Shown in pieces: positions 1-7,097 of a stretch of DNA of 31,689 bases. Source of the stretch: a virus; the IMG/VR virus record IMGVR_UViG_3300029262_000219, positions 1 through 31,689 of that record. One strand, written 5' to 3'. Below the pieces are notes generated by a model, which did not search any database, was not told where the DNA came from, and saw nothing but the letters and a program-made list of their open reading frames with translations. Positions within the stretch are counted from its first letter, which is position 1; each line of letters starts with the position of its first letter. The position numbers and the translations under genes are program-made.

Positions 1-1
1 T

Positions 2-133
2 AAACAAGCACGAAAACATAAACTAGCAGGTAATGTACAGTTCATATTATGGAATAAAGGAGAACAAGGTCATAAAAAAGACTATTGGCATAACTTTGAT
101 TCTAGTTGGTGGTCACAGTTTGAAAAACATTGA
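2..133 (+). CDS. C-terminal fragment of an unidentified protein (5' end outside window)
   Basis: An open frame runs from the window edge to a TGA at 131-133 and gives 43 residues rich in Lys, Trp and aromatics. It contains NVQFILWNKG in the middle and ends in SSWWSQFEKH. There is no in-frame ATG, so this is the tail of a gene that begins upstream of the window. I do not recognise the family. The neighbouring small ORF starts 48 bases later on the same strand, so the two may share a transcript. The likeness of WWSQFEK to an affinity-tag peptide is coincidental. Confidence 0.5.
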   Translation, partial: KQARKHKLAGNVQFILWNKGEQGHKKDYWHNFDSSWWSQFEKH

Positions 134-162
134 AGCTAACGTATCGCAGATAAGATTAGTTG

Positions 163-181
163 CAAATTTAAAAACAAAATT
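163..181 (+). promoter_or_regulatory. A-rich translation leader shared with the gene at 10976
   Basis: The sequence CAAATTTAAAAACAAAATT lies immediately before the ATG at 182. A near-identical copy, with only an inserted ACA-type stretch, occupies 10954-10975 directly before the ATG at 10976. A looser version (AAATTTAAAACAAAAAAAT) precedes the ATG at 17425. No Shine-Dalgarno sequence is present. A-rich unstructured leaders are typical of translation initiation in Bacteroidota. Whether this is only a ribosome-binding context or also part of a phage promoter cannot be decided from one window. Confidence 0.45.
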
Positions 182-406
182 ATGGATATAAAAATAGAAA
201 TAGAATTAAAAGATAGTACTTGGGGATTTAGTGATTTGTTGGATGGTAGAGAACTAAACAACCAAACAAAAAAAGAAATTATTGAATTACTTAAAGAAGA
301 TATTGGAGAGGTATTTGACCAACAAATTGAAGTCAAGCAATTAAATTTATCTGGTGTTGTGGATAGTTTAATGGATATCAAAAATATAAAGAGAGGATAT
401 AGATGA
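182..406 (+). CDS. Hypothetical protein, 74 residues
   Basis: This small acidic-to-neutral protein starts MDIKIEIELKDSTWGFSDLL and has a predicted amphipathic helix around residues 30-45 (TKKEIIELLKEDIGEVFDQQ). No family is recognised. The start is supported by the A-rich leader shared with the 10976 gene. The reverse-strand ORF over the same bases is hydrophobic and has no leader, so I treat it as a shadow. The gene ends just before the structured non-coding region, which may be its 3' UTR or a separate transcript. Confidence 0.6.
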   Translation: MDIKIEIELKDSTWGFSDLLDGRELNNQTKKEIIELLKEDIGEVFDQQIEVKQLNLSGVVDSLMDIKNIKRGYR

Positions 407-485
407 GATAACCGTCGGATAAGATAATACATCAGATAATAATACTTATTAGTCTAATCACAATTCCCAACAATGTCCAAGCTTA

Positions 486-670
486 TGAGCATCTGTACTA
501 CTGAAAGGAGTTGTGAAAGTTCTTACTTATCCACCTAATCAACATTAGGCGATAAGCAGTAGAGATGTGAATCTCAATTAATGCAAAGTGGTTGAAGTAA
601 ACAGTAATAATACCGACTGTGTGAATCTGGATGTCTGGAGTACAAAACCGGGTACCGCTTTGCTTTTTTT
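486..670 (+). ncRNA. Branched structured RNA with GNRA-capped stem and terminator, no known family assigned
   Basis: The whole interval 407-707 has no convincing ORF but folds well on the plus strand. CTACTG (498-503) pairs with CAGTAG (557-562) and encloses two contiguous hairpins. One is AAGGAGTT-GTGA-AAGTTCTT (505-524, one G-G mismatch, a GNRA-type loop). The other is CTTATC/CCTAAT-CAAC-ATTAGG/GATAAG (526-556). Outside this three-way junction, CATCT (490-494) can pair with AGATG (563-567). Alternatively GAGAT-GTGA-ATCTC (562-575) forms a second GTGA-capped hairpin that excludes that helix. A further domain (583-663) is closed by a 9-bp helix followed by seven T. The 5' end is uncertain, and bases 407-485 hold only weak hairpins. 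I checked for tRNA, tmRNA and RNase P hallmarks and saw none. Confidence 0.6.
583..670 (+). terminator. Intrinsic terminator closing the structured RNA
   Basis: GCAAAGTGG at 583-591 pairs with CCGCTTTGC at 655-663 over 9 bp with one G-T wobble, followed directly by TTTTTTT at 664-670. The 63-base interior holds a small bulged hairpin (CCGAC 613-617 with GTCTGG 633-638), so this is a long-looped terminator. It would end the upstream RNA and insulate the secreted-protein genes that start at 708. Confidence 0.6.
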
Positions 671-707
671 AATCAATTAAAACTAAAACATTATAAAAAC
701 ATTTATT

Positions 708-1223
708 ATGAAAAAATCAATATTAGCAATTACATTATTATTATCAACATTATCATTTGCACAACGACATGTATCTATGTCAATTTACCAAGACGCTAAA
801 TTTTTAGTGGCTGGAGATAAGGATAGAGGATATGATGCAGGAACATTAGATCTTTTAATAAGAGTCGAGCTGCAAGGTCATCAACAAGAGTGGGGATATA
901 TGATTGCGTTTGGAGAATATGAATATGCTGGAATAGAAGGATCTTACTATAGATATTCAGCAAACGTTGGATATGTATTAAACAAACTTATAGTAAAAGA
1001 TTTTGAAGCTGGAGCATCAATTGGATATGGAATGATTGACAGATGGGGAAAAAGTTTCTCAAGTTTTAGTGGAGGTGCATTTTTAAAATACAAATTATCA
1101 GATGATATAAAACTATGTTTACTAGCTCAATTAACTGAAAGAAAAGAATTAAAATGGGCTTACGGTGGAAACAATGTAATAAGATTCTCTGGATTTATCG
1201 GAGTAGAATTTAATTTAAATTAA
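708..1223 (+). CDS. Secreted small outer-membrane beta-barrel-like protein
   Basis: The 171-residue product begins with a clear signal peptide: MKK, a hydrophobic stretch to about residue 15, and a probable cleavage after SFA at 18, leaving Gln at the N-terminus as is common in flavobacterial secreted proteins. The mature part of about 150 residues alternates polar and aromatic/Gly residues (for example EYAGIEGSYYRYSANVGYV and GGAFLKYKL). It ends in FSGFIGVEFNLN, the type of terminal strand used by small barrel proteins. No lipobox is present. The gene lies between the terminator at 670 and the lipoprotein gene and could be co-transcribed with the latter. A phage-encoded envelope protein suggests host-surface modification or superinfection exclusion, but that is inference. 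Family not identified. Confidence 0.65.
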   Translation: MKKSILAITLLLSTLSFAQRHVSMSIYQDAKFLVAGDKDRGYDAGTLDLLIRVELQGHQQEWGYMIAFGEYEYAGIEGSYYRYSANVGYVLNKLIVKDFEAGASIGYGMIDRWGKSFSSFSGGAFLKYKLSDDIKLCLLAQLTERKELKWAYGGNNVIRFSGFIGVEFNLN

Positions 1224-1284
1224 AATATAGAAAATAAACAATAAAGTCCAAAATAAAGTGGCAAACTAAATCAAATTAAACATT

Positions 1285-1869
1285 ATGAAAAAAATATTAT
1301 TATTATTAGTATTAGCAATTTCAACAACATTCACATCATGTCAAAAAGATGACTGTCAACAAGAAGCTCAAGTTCAATTTATTTCATTATCAAGAACAAC
1401 TCAAGCAGATGTTACTGTCCTTTCTGGAACTGGAGTTGAATCAGATCCATTTATTATTGACCTGTCAGGAATGACGGAAAATATTAAGATTGATGAACAT
1501 GGTCCTCACGGAGTAAATGCGTATTACCAAACAACCGGAGATACTAATTTAAATGGATTCAAGTTGGATGTTCATCATTTACAATTAAACATAACTGGAA
1601 ATTTAAATGGTGGAGGAACATTGAAAGTAAAAAATCATACTATTGTATGTGTTGCTGGAGCTGTTCAAAATAATCCAACATTAGATATTCACAATGAAGG
1701 CATATTCAATCCAGGTCAAGACTGTTCTAGCACACTAAGTGTTGGCGGACCAAGTTATTCTAATGGTGATATAGCTTTAATTGAGTGTGAACATTCAGTA
1801 CCATGTGTTGGACATCTTCATCATAATGATGACAATGGAAAGGCATATATATTTGTAAAAGTTCAATAA
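1285..1869 (+). CDS. Lipoprotein with Bacteroidota surface-export signal
   Basis: The 194-residue product starts MKKILLLLVLAISTTFTSC, a lipoprotein signal with the lipidated Cys at residue 19. It is followed at once by QKDD. This matches the lipoprotein export signal (Cys then Q-K-D/E-D/E) that sends flavobacterial lipoproteins to the outer face of the outer membrane. The mature part is Gly/Asn/Thr-rich and looks beta-structured (residues 50-190). It has five further Cys residues (in DDC, IVC, QDC, IEC and VPC contexts), compatible with disulfides, and a His-rich HSVPCVGHLHHNDDN near the C-terminus. No family is recognised. Anchored surface lipoproteins encoded by phages often block secondary infection, so superinfection exclusion is the leading guess. 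The next gene starts seven bases downstream. Confidence 0.7.
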   Translation: MKKILLLLVLAISTTFTSCQKDDCQQEAQVQFISLSRTTQADVTVLSGTGVESDPFIIDLSGMTENIKIDEHGPHGVNAYYQTTGDTNLNGFKLDVHHLQLNITGNLNGGGTLKVKNHTIVCVAGAVQNNPTLDIHNEGIFNPGQDCSSTLSVGGPSYSNGDIALIECEHSVPCVGHLHHNDDNGKAYIFVKVQ

Positions 1870-1876
1870 AGACTAA

Positions 1877-2314
1877 ATGGTAAGAGATACGTCAAGACTC
1901 TGCTTTGAGCAGATTAAGATTAAAGGATTGGTATCAAAGAAGAGACTTGAAGTATTGGAAGCTATTTTATTAACAGCACCTTGCACAAGCTCTGAAGCAT
2001 TGATATCAATTCAATCAAGAACAGGTGTAATATCGCAAGGGAGAGCTAGGTTCGGTGAACTTAGAGATTTGGGTGTTATATACGAAAGACAGAATAGAAT
2101 CTGCTCAGTGACTGGAAAAACAGTTATTGAGTGGGATCTTACTGACAAATTACCTGTTAAGGTAAAAAAGAAAAAAGGTAGACCTGAAAACTTAAAGAAA
2201 TGCATTGAATATTTAATTGAAGGCATGGATCTTAGATATTGGGATACTATAAGTAGACAGATGTTAGTTAACCTCAAAAATAACAAATATGCTTCCAAAA
2301 AGAAAAGAGTTTAA
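1877..2314 (+). CDS. Winged-helix DNA-binding protein
   Basis: The 145-residue product has a helix-turn-helix core at about residues 19-65: EVLEAILLTAP, then TSSEALISIQSRTG, then SQGRARFGELRDLGVI. A wing follows, RICSVTGKTVIEWDL, a pattern common in phage winged-helix proteins. The C-terminal half is basic (VKVKKKKGRPENLKK). It may be a transcription regulator or a replication-associated DNA binder; the sequence does not distinguish these. It is the first gene of a chain of overlapping genes running to 10846, which would suit a regulator of the replication operon. Its end overlaps the next gene by 26 bases. Confidence 0.6.
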   Translation: MVRDTSRLCFEQIKIKGLVSKKRLEVLEAILLTAPCTSSEALISIQSRTGVISQGRARFGELRDLGVIYERQNRICSVTGKTVIEWDLTDKLPVKVKKKKGRPENLKKCIEYLIEGMDLRYWDTISRQMLVNLKNNKYASKKKRV

Positions 2315-2573
2315 ATGGACTTTAAATGATAAAAGAATTATTGATCACATAGACAATGATAGGTATAAAATATGGGAGTCTAGAAACGGTACACAAACGT
2401 GTCTTAAAGATATGGATCACAATCACATCAAGAATTGTGAAAAGATGATTTTAAGAGGTGGTGATGGAAGAGAGCAGTGTTTAATTTACTTACAAACAGA
2501 ACTAATATATAGAGAATTATTAATCAGACAATCAAATGAAAACAAAAATGGAAACAGAGAACAAAGAAGATAA
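2289..2573 (+). CDS. Hypothetical protein, 94 residues
   Basis: This basic, polar protein starts MLPKRKEFKWTLNDKR. It contains a possible metal- or nucleic-acid-binding patch DMDHNHIKNCEK and a hydrophobic helix near the C-terminus (CLIYLQTELIYRELLIRQ). No family recognised. It overlaps the genes on both sides (26 and 38 bases) in other frames, so its translation is probably coupled to theirs. The next in-frame ATG would remove nearly half the protein, so the first ATG is preferred. Confidence 0.6.
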   Translation: MLPKRKEFKWTLNDKRIIDHIDNDRYKIWESRNGTQTCLKDMDHNHIKNCEKMILRGGDGREQCLIYLQTELIYRELLIRQSNENKNGNREQRR

Positions 2574-2928
2574 AATCGCATTTAAAGATTTTAAAGGTGC
2601 AATCACTTTAAGTGAATTTGAAGCAGTTTTAGGTGTGGCTAGAAAAGAATATAATCGTGTTATGGATATTATTAAAGCTAGAAATAATTTTCTTGAAAAA
2701 TCAAAATCTAGTATAAGTCAGATTGGTAAAGAAGCATCAAAAATGCCTCCAGGACTTGCTGATAAGCTGCTTGATGGATTAAAAAGAAAAGCAGAAAATG
2801 AGTTATTTAAAACTTATACTGAAGAACTAAGCAGACACAATGAAGTAACAGACTTCTTAAACAGATTTCAACTTTCAGAAGAGGTATTACCTTATGCTGA
2901 TTTAACCTTTTTAAAAAAAAATAACTAA
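2536..2928 (+). CDS. Hypothetical helical protein, 130 residues
   Basis: The product is almost entirely helical and charged. A segment LSEFEAVLGVARKEYNRVMDIIKARNNFLEKSKSS is split here by context as LSEFEAVLGVARKEY and NRVMDIIKARNNF (residues 22-55). A second amphipathic stretch lies around residues 75-110, before the tail LPYADLTFLKKNN. No family recognised. Two starts are possible, 2536 and 2548 (MKTK or METENKED), because both ATGs lie inside the preceding gene. The stop TAA shares its last base with the ATG of the next gene (TAATG), indicating coupled translation. Confidence 0.6.
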   Translation: MKTKMETENKEDKIAFKDFKGAITLSEFEAVLGVARKEYNRVMDIIKARNNFLEKSKSSISQIGKEASKMPPGLADKLLDGLKRKAENELFKTYTEELSRHNEVTDFLNRFQLSEEVLPYADLTFLKKNN

Positions 2929-3392
2929 TGAATATAATTAATAGATTATTTGGAAAAAACAAAAAACCAAGAAAAATATCAGATATTGTTGATGAACTTA
3001 GGCTTATAGCTGAAAGTAACAGTAAACTTACAATAGTATTTATGTCTACAGACACTGAATATAAATCAACTATGATTCAGGGAACTGAAAGCTCTGTAAA
3101 ATCATTGATGTCAGATGCATGCGCTAATGATGAAACATTTAATTCTATAATACAAGAAACTGCTAAGAGCTCAAAAAATACTTCTAATGAACTTTTCGAT
3201 GAAGAAGAGATTGCTTTAGATTTACTTAAAAATAACAAGAATTTTAAATCTATTGATTTGCCTGATGGAGGCAGAGGGATGGCAATAGATGTATCTAATA
3301 TTGATGATATTTCAGATGAAGATGTAGATGATATTATAAATGACATGTTCAGAGATCTAGATGGGAAAAATACAGACAGCCCAGAAGAATAA
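2928..3392 (+). CDS. Hypothetical acidic protein, 154 residues
   Basis: The N-terminus is basic (MNIINRLFGKNKKPRK). The remainder is acidic, ending in a run of Asp/Glu between about residues 125 and 154 (DISDEDVDDIINDMFRDLDG). The mid-region has predicted strands (KLTIVFMSTDTEYKSTM). No family recognised. It starts on the TAATG junction with the preceding gene and overlaps the downstream helicase by 32 bases, so it is probably a stoichiometric companion of its neighbours. An acidic-tailed partner for a helicase or DNA-binding protein is possible but not shown. Confidence 0.6.
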   Translation: MNIINRLFGKNKKPRKISDIVDELRLIAESNSKLTIVFMSTDTEYKSTMIQGTESSVKSLMSDACANDETFNSIIQETAKSSKNTSNELFDEEEIALDLLKNNKNFKSIDLPDGGRGMAIDVSNIDDISDEDVDDIINDMFRDLDGKNTDSPEE

Positions 3393-4602
3393 AATACAAT
3401 CTAAAGCAGTTGCACTAAGTATTATACATAGATTTCTTTGCCTTGAATGGTCCACAGGAACTGGTAAAACTCTTGGTGCTCTGAAAATTGTAGAAAATAT
3501 CTTAAAAGATAATCCTAAAGCTACTGGCTATTTAGTCTGCAAAGAAAGCACTCACAAAAAGAATTGGAAATTAGATATCAGTAAACATAATATGGATGTA
3601 GTTGGTAATTCAATGAAAACTGTATTGTACGCGTCTATGAAAAAGCAAACTGAAAAAGCTAATTTCCTTATTCTTGATGAGTGTCATGCCTTGACTCCGT
3701 TAAGAATAAAACAGTTAAGGTCAGTATTGCAGCGAGGAACTCGTATTATATTTCTTTCTGCTACCATTCCAAAAGAAAAAAAAGCGTTAATGAATGAACT
3801 TTGTAAAAAAGTTTATTACTACACAATTTCTTTGAATAAAGCATTTGAGATGAAGTTGTTGCCAATTCCATCTCTTGTTGTTCACAAGATATACCTAAAG
3901 AAAGAGATTGAAGGCAAGATCTGGGACTTTTCATACAGGAAGCCTCACAAAGGTAAGTTTACAAAATATTGTTCTCATAAGGACCTATTTAAGACTATAA
4001 AGATGTATCCAAAAGGATTTGGAATAGTTTGTCAGGGAAGTGAGCAGGAATATTATGATGGTATTTCTAAGCAAATGGAATATTACAGATCTCTATCTGA
4101 AGATATGGAAGTTCCGTATTTAGTTAGAGAAGGTTGCAGGAACAAATACTTAAACCTAGCTTCACGCAGGAAGAAATTCATTGCTGAAGTTAAAACAGAG
4201 AGTGTAAAAGATCTGGTTAAGGAATTTAGAATGAATAATCTAAGATTTATTTGTTTTACTGGATCTATTAACCAAGTGAAGGAGCTTGGTTCAGATAGTG
4301 CAGTTCATTCTAAAAATGAAAAAGGAGTTAATCAAAATTTGATTGATTGCTTTAATAATTTAGAATGCTCTGAATTATTTGCAGTTAAGATGTTAAGAGA
4401 AGGTATTAACCTTACTCAAATTGAAAGAGGCATAATAACACAATTAGATAGTGGTATTGGTTCATTCTTTCAAATGCTAGGCAGGTGTCTACGTCATGAA
4501 TTTCCAGAAATGCATTTACTTGTACTTCAAGAAACTCAAGATGTAGTATACTTTAAAAAATCAATAAATAATTTTAATAAAGACTACATAACATGGAGTT
4601 AA
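3361..4602 (+). CDS. Superfamily 2 DEAD/DEAH-type helicase
   Basis: The 413-residue ATP-dependent helicase or translocase has its motifs in the right order. These are a Q-motif-like start (TAQKNKIQSKAV, residues 6-17), Walker A GTGKT (33-37), the DECH box (106-109), SAT motif III (133-135) and motif VI QMLGRCLR (371-378) with the arginine finger. The length suits a minimal two-RecA-domain SF2 enzyme without large accessory domains. crAss-like phages usually encode such a helicase in the replication block. The exact role (fork restart, recombination or origin melting) is not visible. The gene overlaps both neighbours (32 and 10 bases) within the operon. It lies closer to the UvsW/SNF2-like phage helicases than to RNA helicases, but the subfamily is uncertain. 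Confidence 0.85.
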   Translation: MGKIQTAQKNKIQSKAVALSIIHRFLCLEWSTGTGKTLGALKIVENILKDNPKATGYLVCKESTHKKNWKLDISKHNMDVVGNSMKTVLYASMKKQTEKANFLILDECHALTPLRIKQLRSVLQRGTRIIFLSATIPKEKKALMNELCKKVYYYTISLNKAFEMKLLPIPSLVVHKIYLKKEIEGKIWDFSYRKPHKGKFTKYCSHKDLFKTIKMYPKGFGIVCQGSEQEYYDGISKQMEYYRSLSEDMEVPYLVREGCRNKYLNLASRRKKFIAEVKTESVKDLVKEFRMNNLRFICFTGSINQVKELGSDSAVHSKNEKGVNQNLIDCFNNLECSELFAVKMLREGINLTQIERGIITQLDSGIGSFFQMLGRCLRHEFPEMHLLVLQETQDVVYFKKSINNFNKDYITWS

Positions 4603-4886
4603 AAAAAAGAATAATAAAATCTTATTCAGTAAGCGAAATGATGACCATACTAAATAAGGATTTTATAGGTTACGGAGGTGCTTACAAAAGATATGTGTTG
4701 CTTACAACCTGTTTTAACAATGATGAAGATAGATTTGCAATGGTTGATTCAAGATTTGCCATTAAAATTAGAGTAGATGAACATTCCGAGCAGAATGATC
4801 CAGATCTTCTCCAATCATTCTATGCTTCAACTATGGAAGAAGCCGTGAGCAAAGCATTTAACAATAGCCGTAAACACAATGGATAA
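4593..4886 (+). CDS. Hypothetical protein, 97 residues
   Basis: The product has a mixed alpha/beta appearance (SYSVSEMMTILNKDF, then YKRYVLLTTCFNND, RFAMVDSRFAIKIRVDEH) and a C-terminal helix (STMEEAVSKAFNNSR). No family recognised. The ATG lies inside the helicase stop region (ten-base overlap), and the 3' end overlaps the next gene by eight bases. Co-translation with the helicase suggests an accessory role, which is inference. Confidence 0.6.
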   Translation: MELKKRIIKSYSVSEMMTILNKDFIGYGGAYKRYVLLTTCFNNDEDRFAMVDSRFAIKIRVDEHSEQNDPDLLQSFYASTMEEAVSKAFNNSRKHNG

Positions 4887-5430
4887 CATAACAATACCAA
4901 TTGATGATATTGTTAAGAATGGTTTATCAATTAATGAATACTTATTACTTTACAATACAGCTAATGGAAGCAAGATATCAGGTTTAATTGATGTTAGCTT
5001 GTCTTCTCTTGTGTCTTTGGAAAGTAAAGGATTCATCAAAATAAGTGATGATCAAATATTTTTAAGAGAAAAAGCATCTATATTCTTTACTCAAGAAGAT
5101 AGTCTTTTCCTGAAATGGCTAGAAACTTATCCAACTATGGTTAAGACTGGATACGGAAGAAAAAGGGCTTTATCTCCAGCAAGTATAGACACTATACTGG
5201 GCAAGAGGTTAGAGAGAAAGTGGAATATTATATTTAAAAATAATGTAGAAGAACAACAGCGAGCTATCAAAGTGTTAGAGCTGCAAATAAAAGACATGGG
5301 TAAGACCTCTGAAATGGAATACTTTGTTGAAGCTGCGAGATGGCTTAATGAAGGTTATCATGAAAAATATTCCTATCTATTAGATAGCGATGTTGCTGAG
5401 GAGCTTTATTCTAATGAAGATTATATGTAA
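4879..5430 (+). CDS. Winged-helix-like protein, possible replication factor
   Basis: Residues 14-60 (GLSINEYLLLYNTANGSKISG, shown here in two parts: GLSINEYLLLYNT and ANGSKISG, then SLSSLVSLESKGFIKISDD) fit a winged-helix fold of the MarR-like type used in phage replication-initiator N-termini. The central part has LFLKWLETYPTMVKTGYGRKRALSP in pieces (LFLKWLETYP, GYGRKRAL), and a long helix near residues 130-165 precedes an acidic tail. The placement just before DnaB-like helicase genes would fit a helicase loader or replisome organiser, but no diagnostic motif confirms this. It overlaps the preceding gene by eight bases and ends two bases before the next start. Confidence 0.5.
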   Translation: MDNITIPIDDIVKNGLSINEYLLLYNTANGSKISGLIDVSLSSLVSLESKGFIKISDDQIFLREKASIFFTQEDSLFLKWLETYPTMVKTGYGRKRALSPASIDTILGKRLERKWNIIFKNNVEEQQRAIKVLELQIKDMGKTSEMEYFVEAARWLNEGYHEKYSYLLDSDVAEELYSNEDYM

Positions 5431-5432
5431 TT

Positions 5433-5702
5433 ATGTTAGAAGACAGAAAAAAAGTTAAGTTAACTGAAAAAGAATTATTTAGGCTGAAAGAAAAACATTT
5501 TAAAATTGGTAGAGCTAACTTGCTTAGACTAGAAGATGTTAAGGCAGTTTTGGGTTTAAAAATGCATGAATCAGTTTGGTGCGCTTCAATTTGTAGAGAT
5601 GTACTTAGAGTTCACAATGGTTGGATTTATAGTACATATAACTCTGAAGATGATTTAACTGACAATAGCGTGTTCGTGGAAGATACTAGAAATAAATTAT
5701 AA
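5433..5702 (+). CDS. Hypothetical protein, 89 residues
   Basis: The N-terminal half is basic and helical (KKVKLTEKELFRLKEKHFKIG). The middle has LRLEDVKAVLGLKMHES, which resembles a small helix-turn-helix or MerR/excisionase-like segment. The end is acidic (NSEDDLTDNSVFVEDTRNKL). The family is not recognised with confidence. It lies two bases after the preceding stop and six before the next ATG, firmly within the operon. Confidence 0.55.
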   Translation: MLEDRKKVKLTEKELFRLKEKHFKIGRANLLRLEDVKAVLGLKMHESVWCASICRDVLRVHNGWIYSTYNSEDDLTDNSVFVEDTRNKL

Positions 5703-5708
5703 AAGAAT

Positions 5709-5861
5709 ATGAAATCATTTAGATGTAAAGAATGTGGTACTGGATACAGTACTACCGGAAAAGACACACCTCCAACTCCTGATTGGGACGATGGACATGT
5801 GTGTGAATTAAGCGAAGTTGCTAGCAAGATGAATGGAGAGGAGGGTGTCTTCAATGGATAG
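5709..5861 (+). CDS. Small Cys-motif (zinc-ribbon-like) protein, 50 residues
   Basis: A short ORF fills the gap between the 89-residue gene and the DnaB-like helicase gene. It starts MKSFRCKECGTGYSTTGKD and continues with PPTPDWDDGHVCELSE. The CxxC pair at residues 6-9 plus His and Cys in GHVC could bind one zinc ion, as in minimal zinc ribbons. The stop TAG overlaps the preferred ATG of the helicase gene (ATGGATAG), which supports it as a translated gene in the coupled series. Function unknown; a nucleic-acid-binding helper is plausible. Confidence 0.6.
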   Translation: MKSFRCKECGTGYSTTGKDTPPTPDWDDGHVCELSEVASKMNGEEGVFNG

Positions 5862-7086
5862 CTTAAAACCAGTTGGGAAAGTAAGAAAAAGACTAGTTGG
5901 ATTAAAAAAGATTAAAGATGCTAAAGATTCAGGTCAAATATTCTGTATTCCTTTTGACAATTACCCAAAATTAGCTGAGTCAATTCCCGGAGTAGTTCCT
6001 GGAATGATACAGATGGTTACTGCGGGTTCTGGTGTTGGTAAAACTCAAGTAACAAAAGCTCTTTATGTTAGAGAGCCTTTGGAATACGCGTTGAAACACA
6101 ACATTAACTTAAAGATATTCTATTTTGCTCTTGAGGAATCAGAGCAGGAGTTTATTGATACAATGATATGTAATTTCATATCTGCAAGATGTAATATCAG
6201 AATGGATTTATTGACATTGCAGGGCTATAGAAAGAAATCTTTAGATCAGCCAATTATGAACCTCATTGAGCAACATATTGATGATGTTGAAGATTTATTA
6301 GATAGAGTTGAGATAATTGATTCAGTCTATAATCCTACCGGTATCTACAAGTATTGTAGAGATCATGCTGATAAAAATGGCACTCATCATTATGAAGACA
6401 AAGAGTTTATAAAAACTAAAATTAATAGGAATCCAGAAAGTGCTAATTTTGGCAAAGAAACCACATATAAGGAGATAAATAAAGTTTACTCTCATTATGT
6501 TCCAAATGATCCTAATTCATTCACCATAGTAGTTGTAGATCATATAAGTTTACTTACTCCTGAAAAAGACAAGGATACTGGTGTAATGAAAAGTCAACAC
6601 CAGACAATGGCACAATGGAGTACAAATTATGCGTTAAAGCAATTAACTAAGCACTGGAATTGGGCTGTTGTAAATGTAATACAACAAGAGCAGTCTAACG
6701 AGAAGGAGCAGTTTACCAACAAAGGAGAGAGCATTCAGAAGAAAACTGAACCCTCTTTAGCTGGATTTGCAAACAATAAAGAAATACAACGTGATGCTAA
6801 GATTGTAATTGGAGTTTATTCTCCAGACAGATATGGTTTTGAAACATATCATGGTATTGATATCAGAAGGTTTAGAGATACTTTTAGAGCTATTAAAACT
6901 TTAAAAAACAGATTTGGACCACCTAATAAGTATCATCATTTTTTATTTGATGGCGCGACTAATAGGTTTTCAGAAATGCCAAAACCTGATGAGTTAGCCA
7001 AAATGCAGGCTTATGAGGCTTCTGCAGACAGGCTATTAGGAAGAGTAGGTAAACCCAGAACACCTAAAAATTTTGGGAATAATTAA
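5854..7086 (+). CDS. DnaB-like (SF4, RecA-fold) replicative helicase
   Basis: The RecA-fold ATPase has Walker A AGSGVGKT at residues 57-64. A DnaB-type motif 1a region follows (IFYFALEESEQEF). Walker B, IVVVDHISLL, has Asp near residue 229, and a later region VVNVIQQEQSN resembles motif 3. The N-terminal primase-binding domain of bacterial DnaB is absent, and about 410 residues fits short phage SF4 helicases. I prefer the ATG at 5854 over the in-frame ATG at 5833. A GGAGAGGAGGG purine run ends eight bases before 5854, one of the few Shine-Dalgarno-like sites in the window, and 5854 overlaps the upstream stop by only eight bases. The enzyme should unwind DNA at the fork together with the DnaG-type primase at 12777. 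A RadA/KaiC-like role is less likely. Confidence 0.8.
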   Translation: MDSLKPVGKVRKRLVGLKKIKDAKDSGQIFCIPFDNYPKLAESIPGVVPGMIQMVTAGSGVGKTQVTKALYVREPLEYALKHNINLKIFYFALEESEQEFIDTMICNFISARCNIRMDLLTLQGYRKKSLDQPIMNLIEQHIDDVEDLLDRVEIIDSVYNPTGIYKYCRDHADKNGTHHYEDKEFIKTKINRNPESANFGKETTYKEINKVYSHYVPNDPNSFTIVVVDHISLLTPEKDKDTGVMKSQHQTMAQWSTNYALKQLTKHWNWAVVNVIQQEQSNEKEQFTNKGESIQKKTEPSLAGFANNKEIQRDAKIVIGVYSPDRYGFETYHGIDIRRFRDTFRAIKTLKNRFGPPNKYHHFLFDGATNRFSEMPKPDELAKMQAYEASADRLLGRVGKPRTPKNFGNN

Positions 7087-7097
7087 AAAACAATATT

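Noticed and set aside
90-98. TAACTTTG, a match to the Bacteroidota -7 promoter box
   Set aside because: It lies inside a coding frame and has no TTG at the required -33 distance.
104-130. SSWWSQFEKH resembles a Strep-tag peptide
   Set aside because: Order and spacing differ, and the frame continues to the window edge as an AT-rich phage gene; no vector sequence is present.
136-432. Hydrophobic 98-codon ORF on the minus strand
   Set aside because: It mirrors the plus-strand gene at 182-406 and has no leader or neighbours on its strand; the hydrophobicity comes from reading A-rich codons in reverse.
407-707. tRNA, tmRNA or RNase P in the gene-free gap
   Set aside because: No cloverleaf with acceptor and T-arm consensus, no tag ORF, and no RNase P core sequences were found, although the region is clearly structured.
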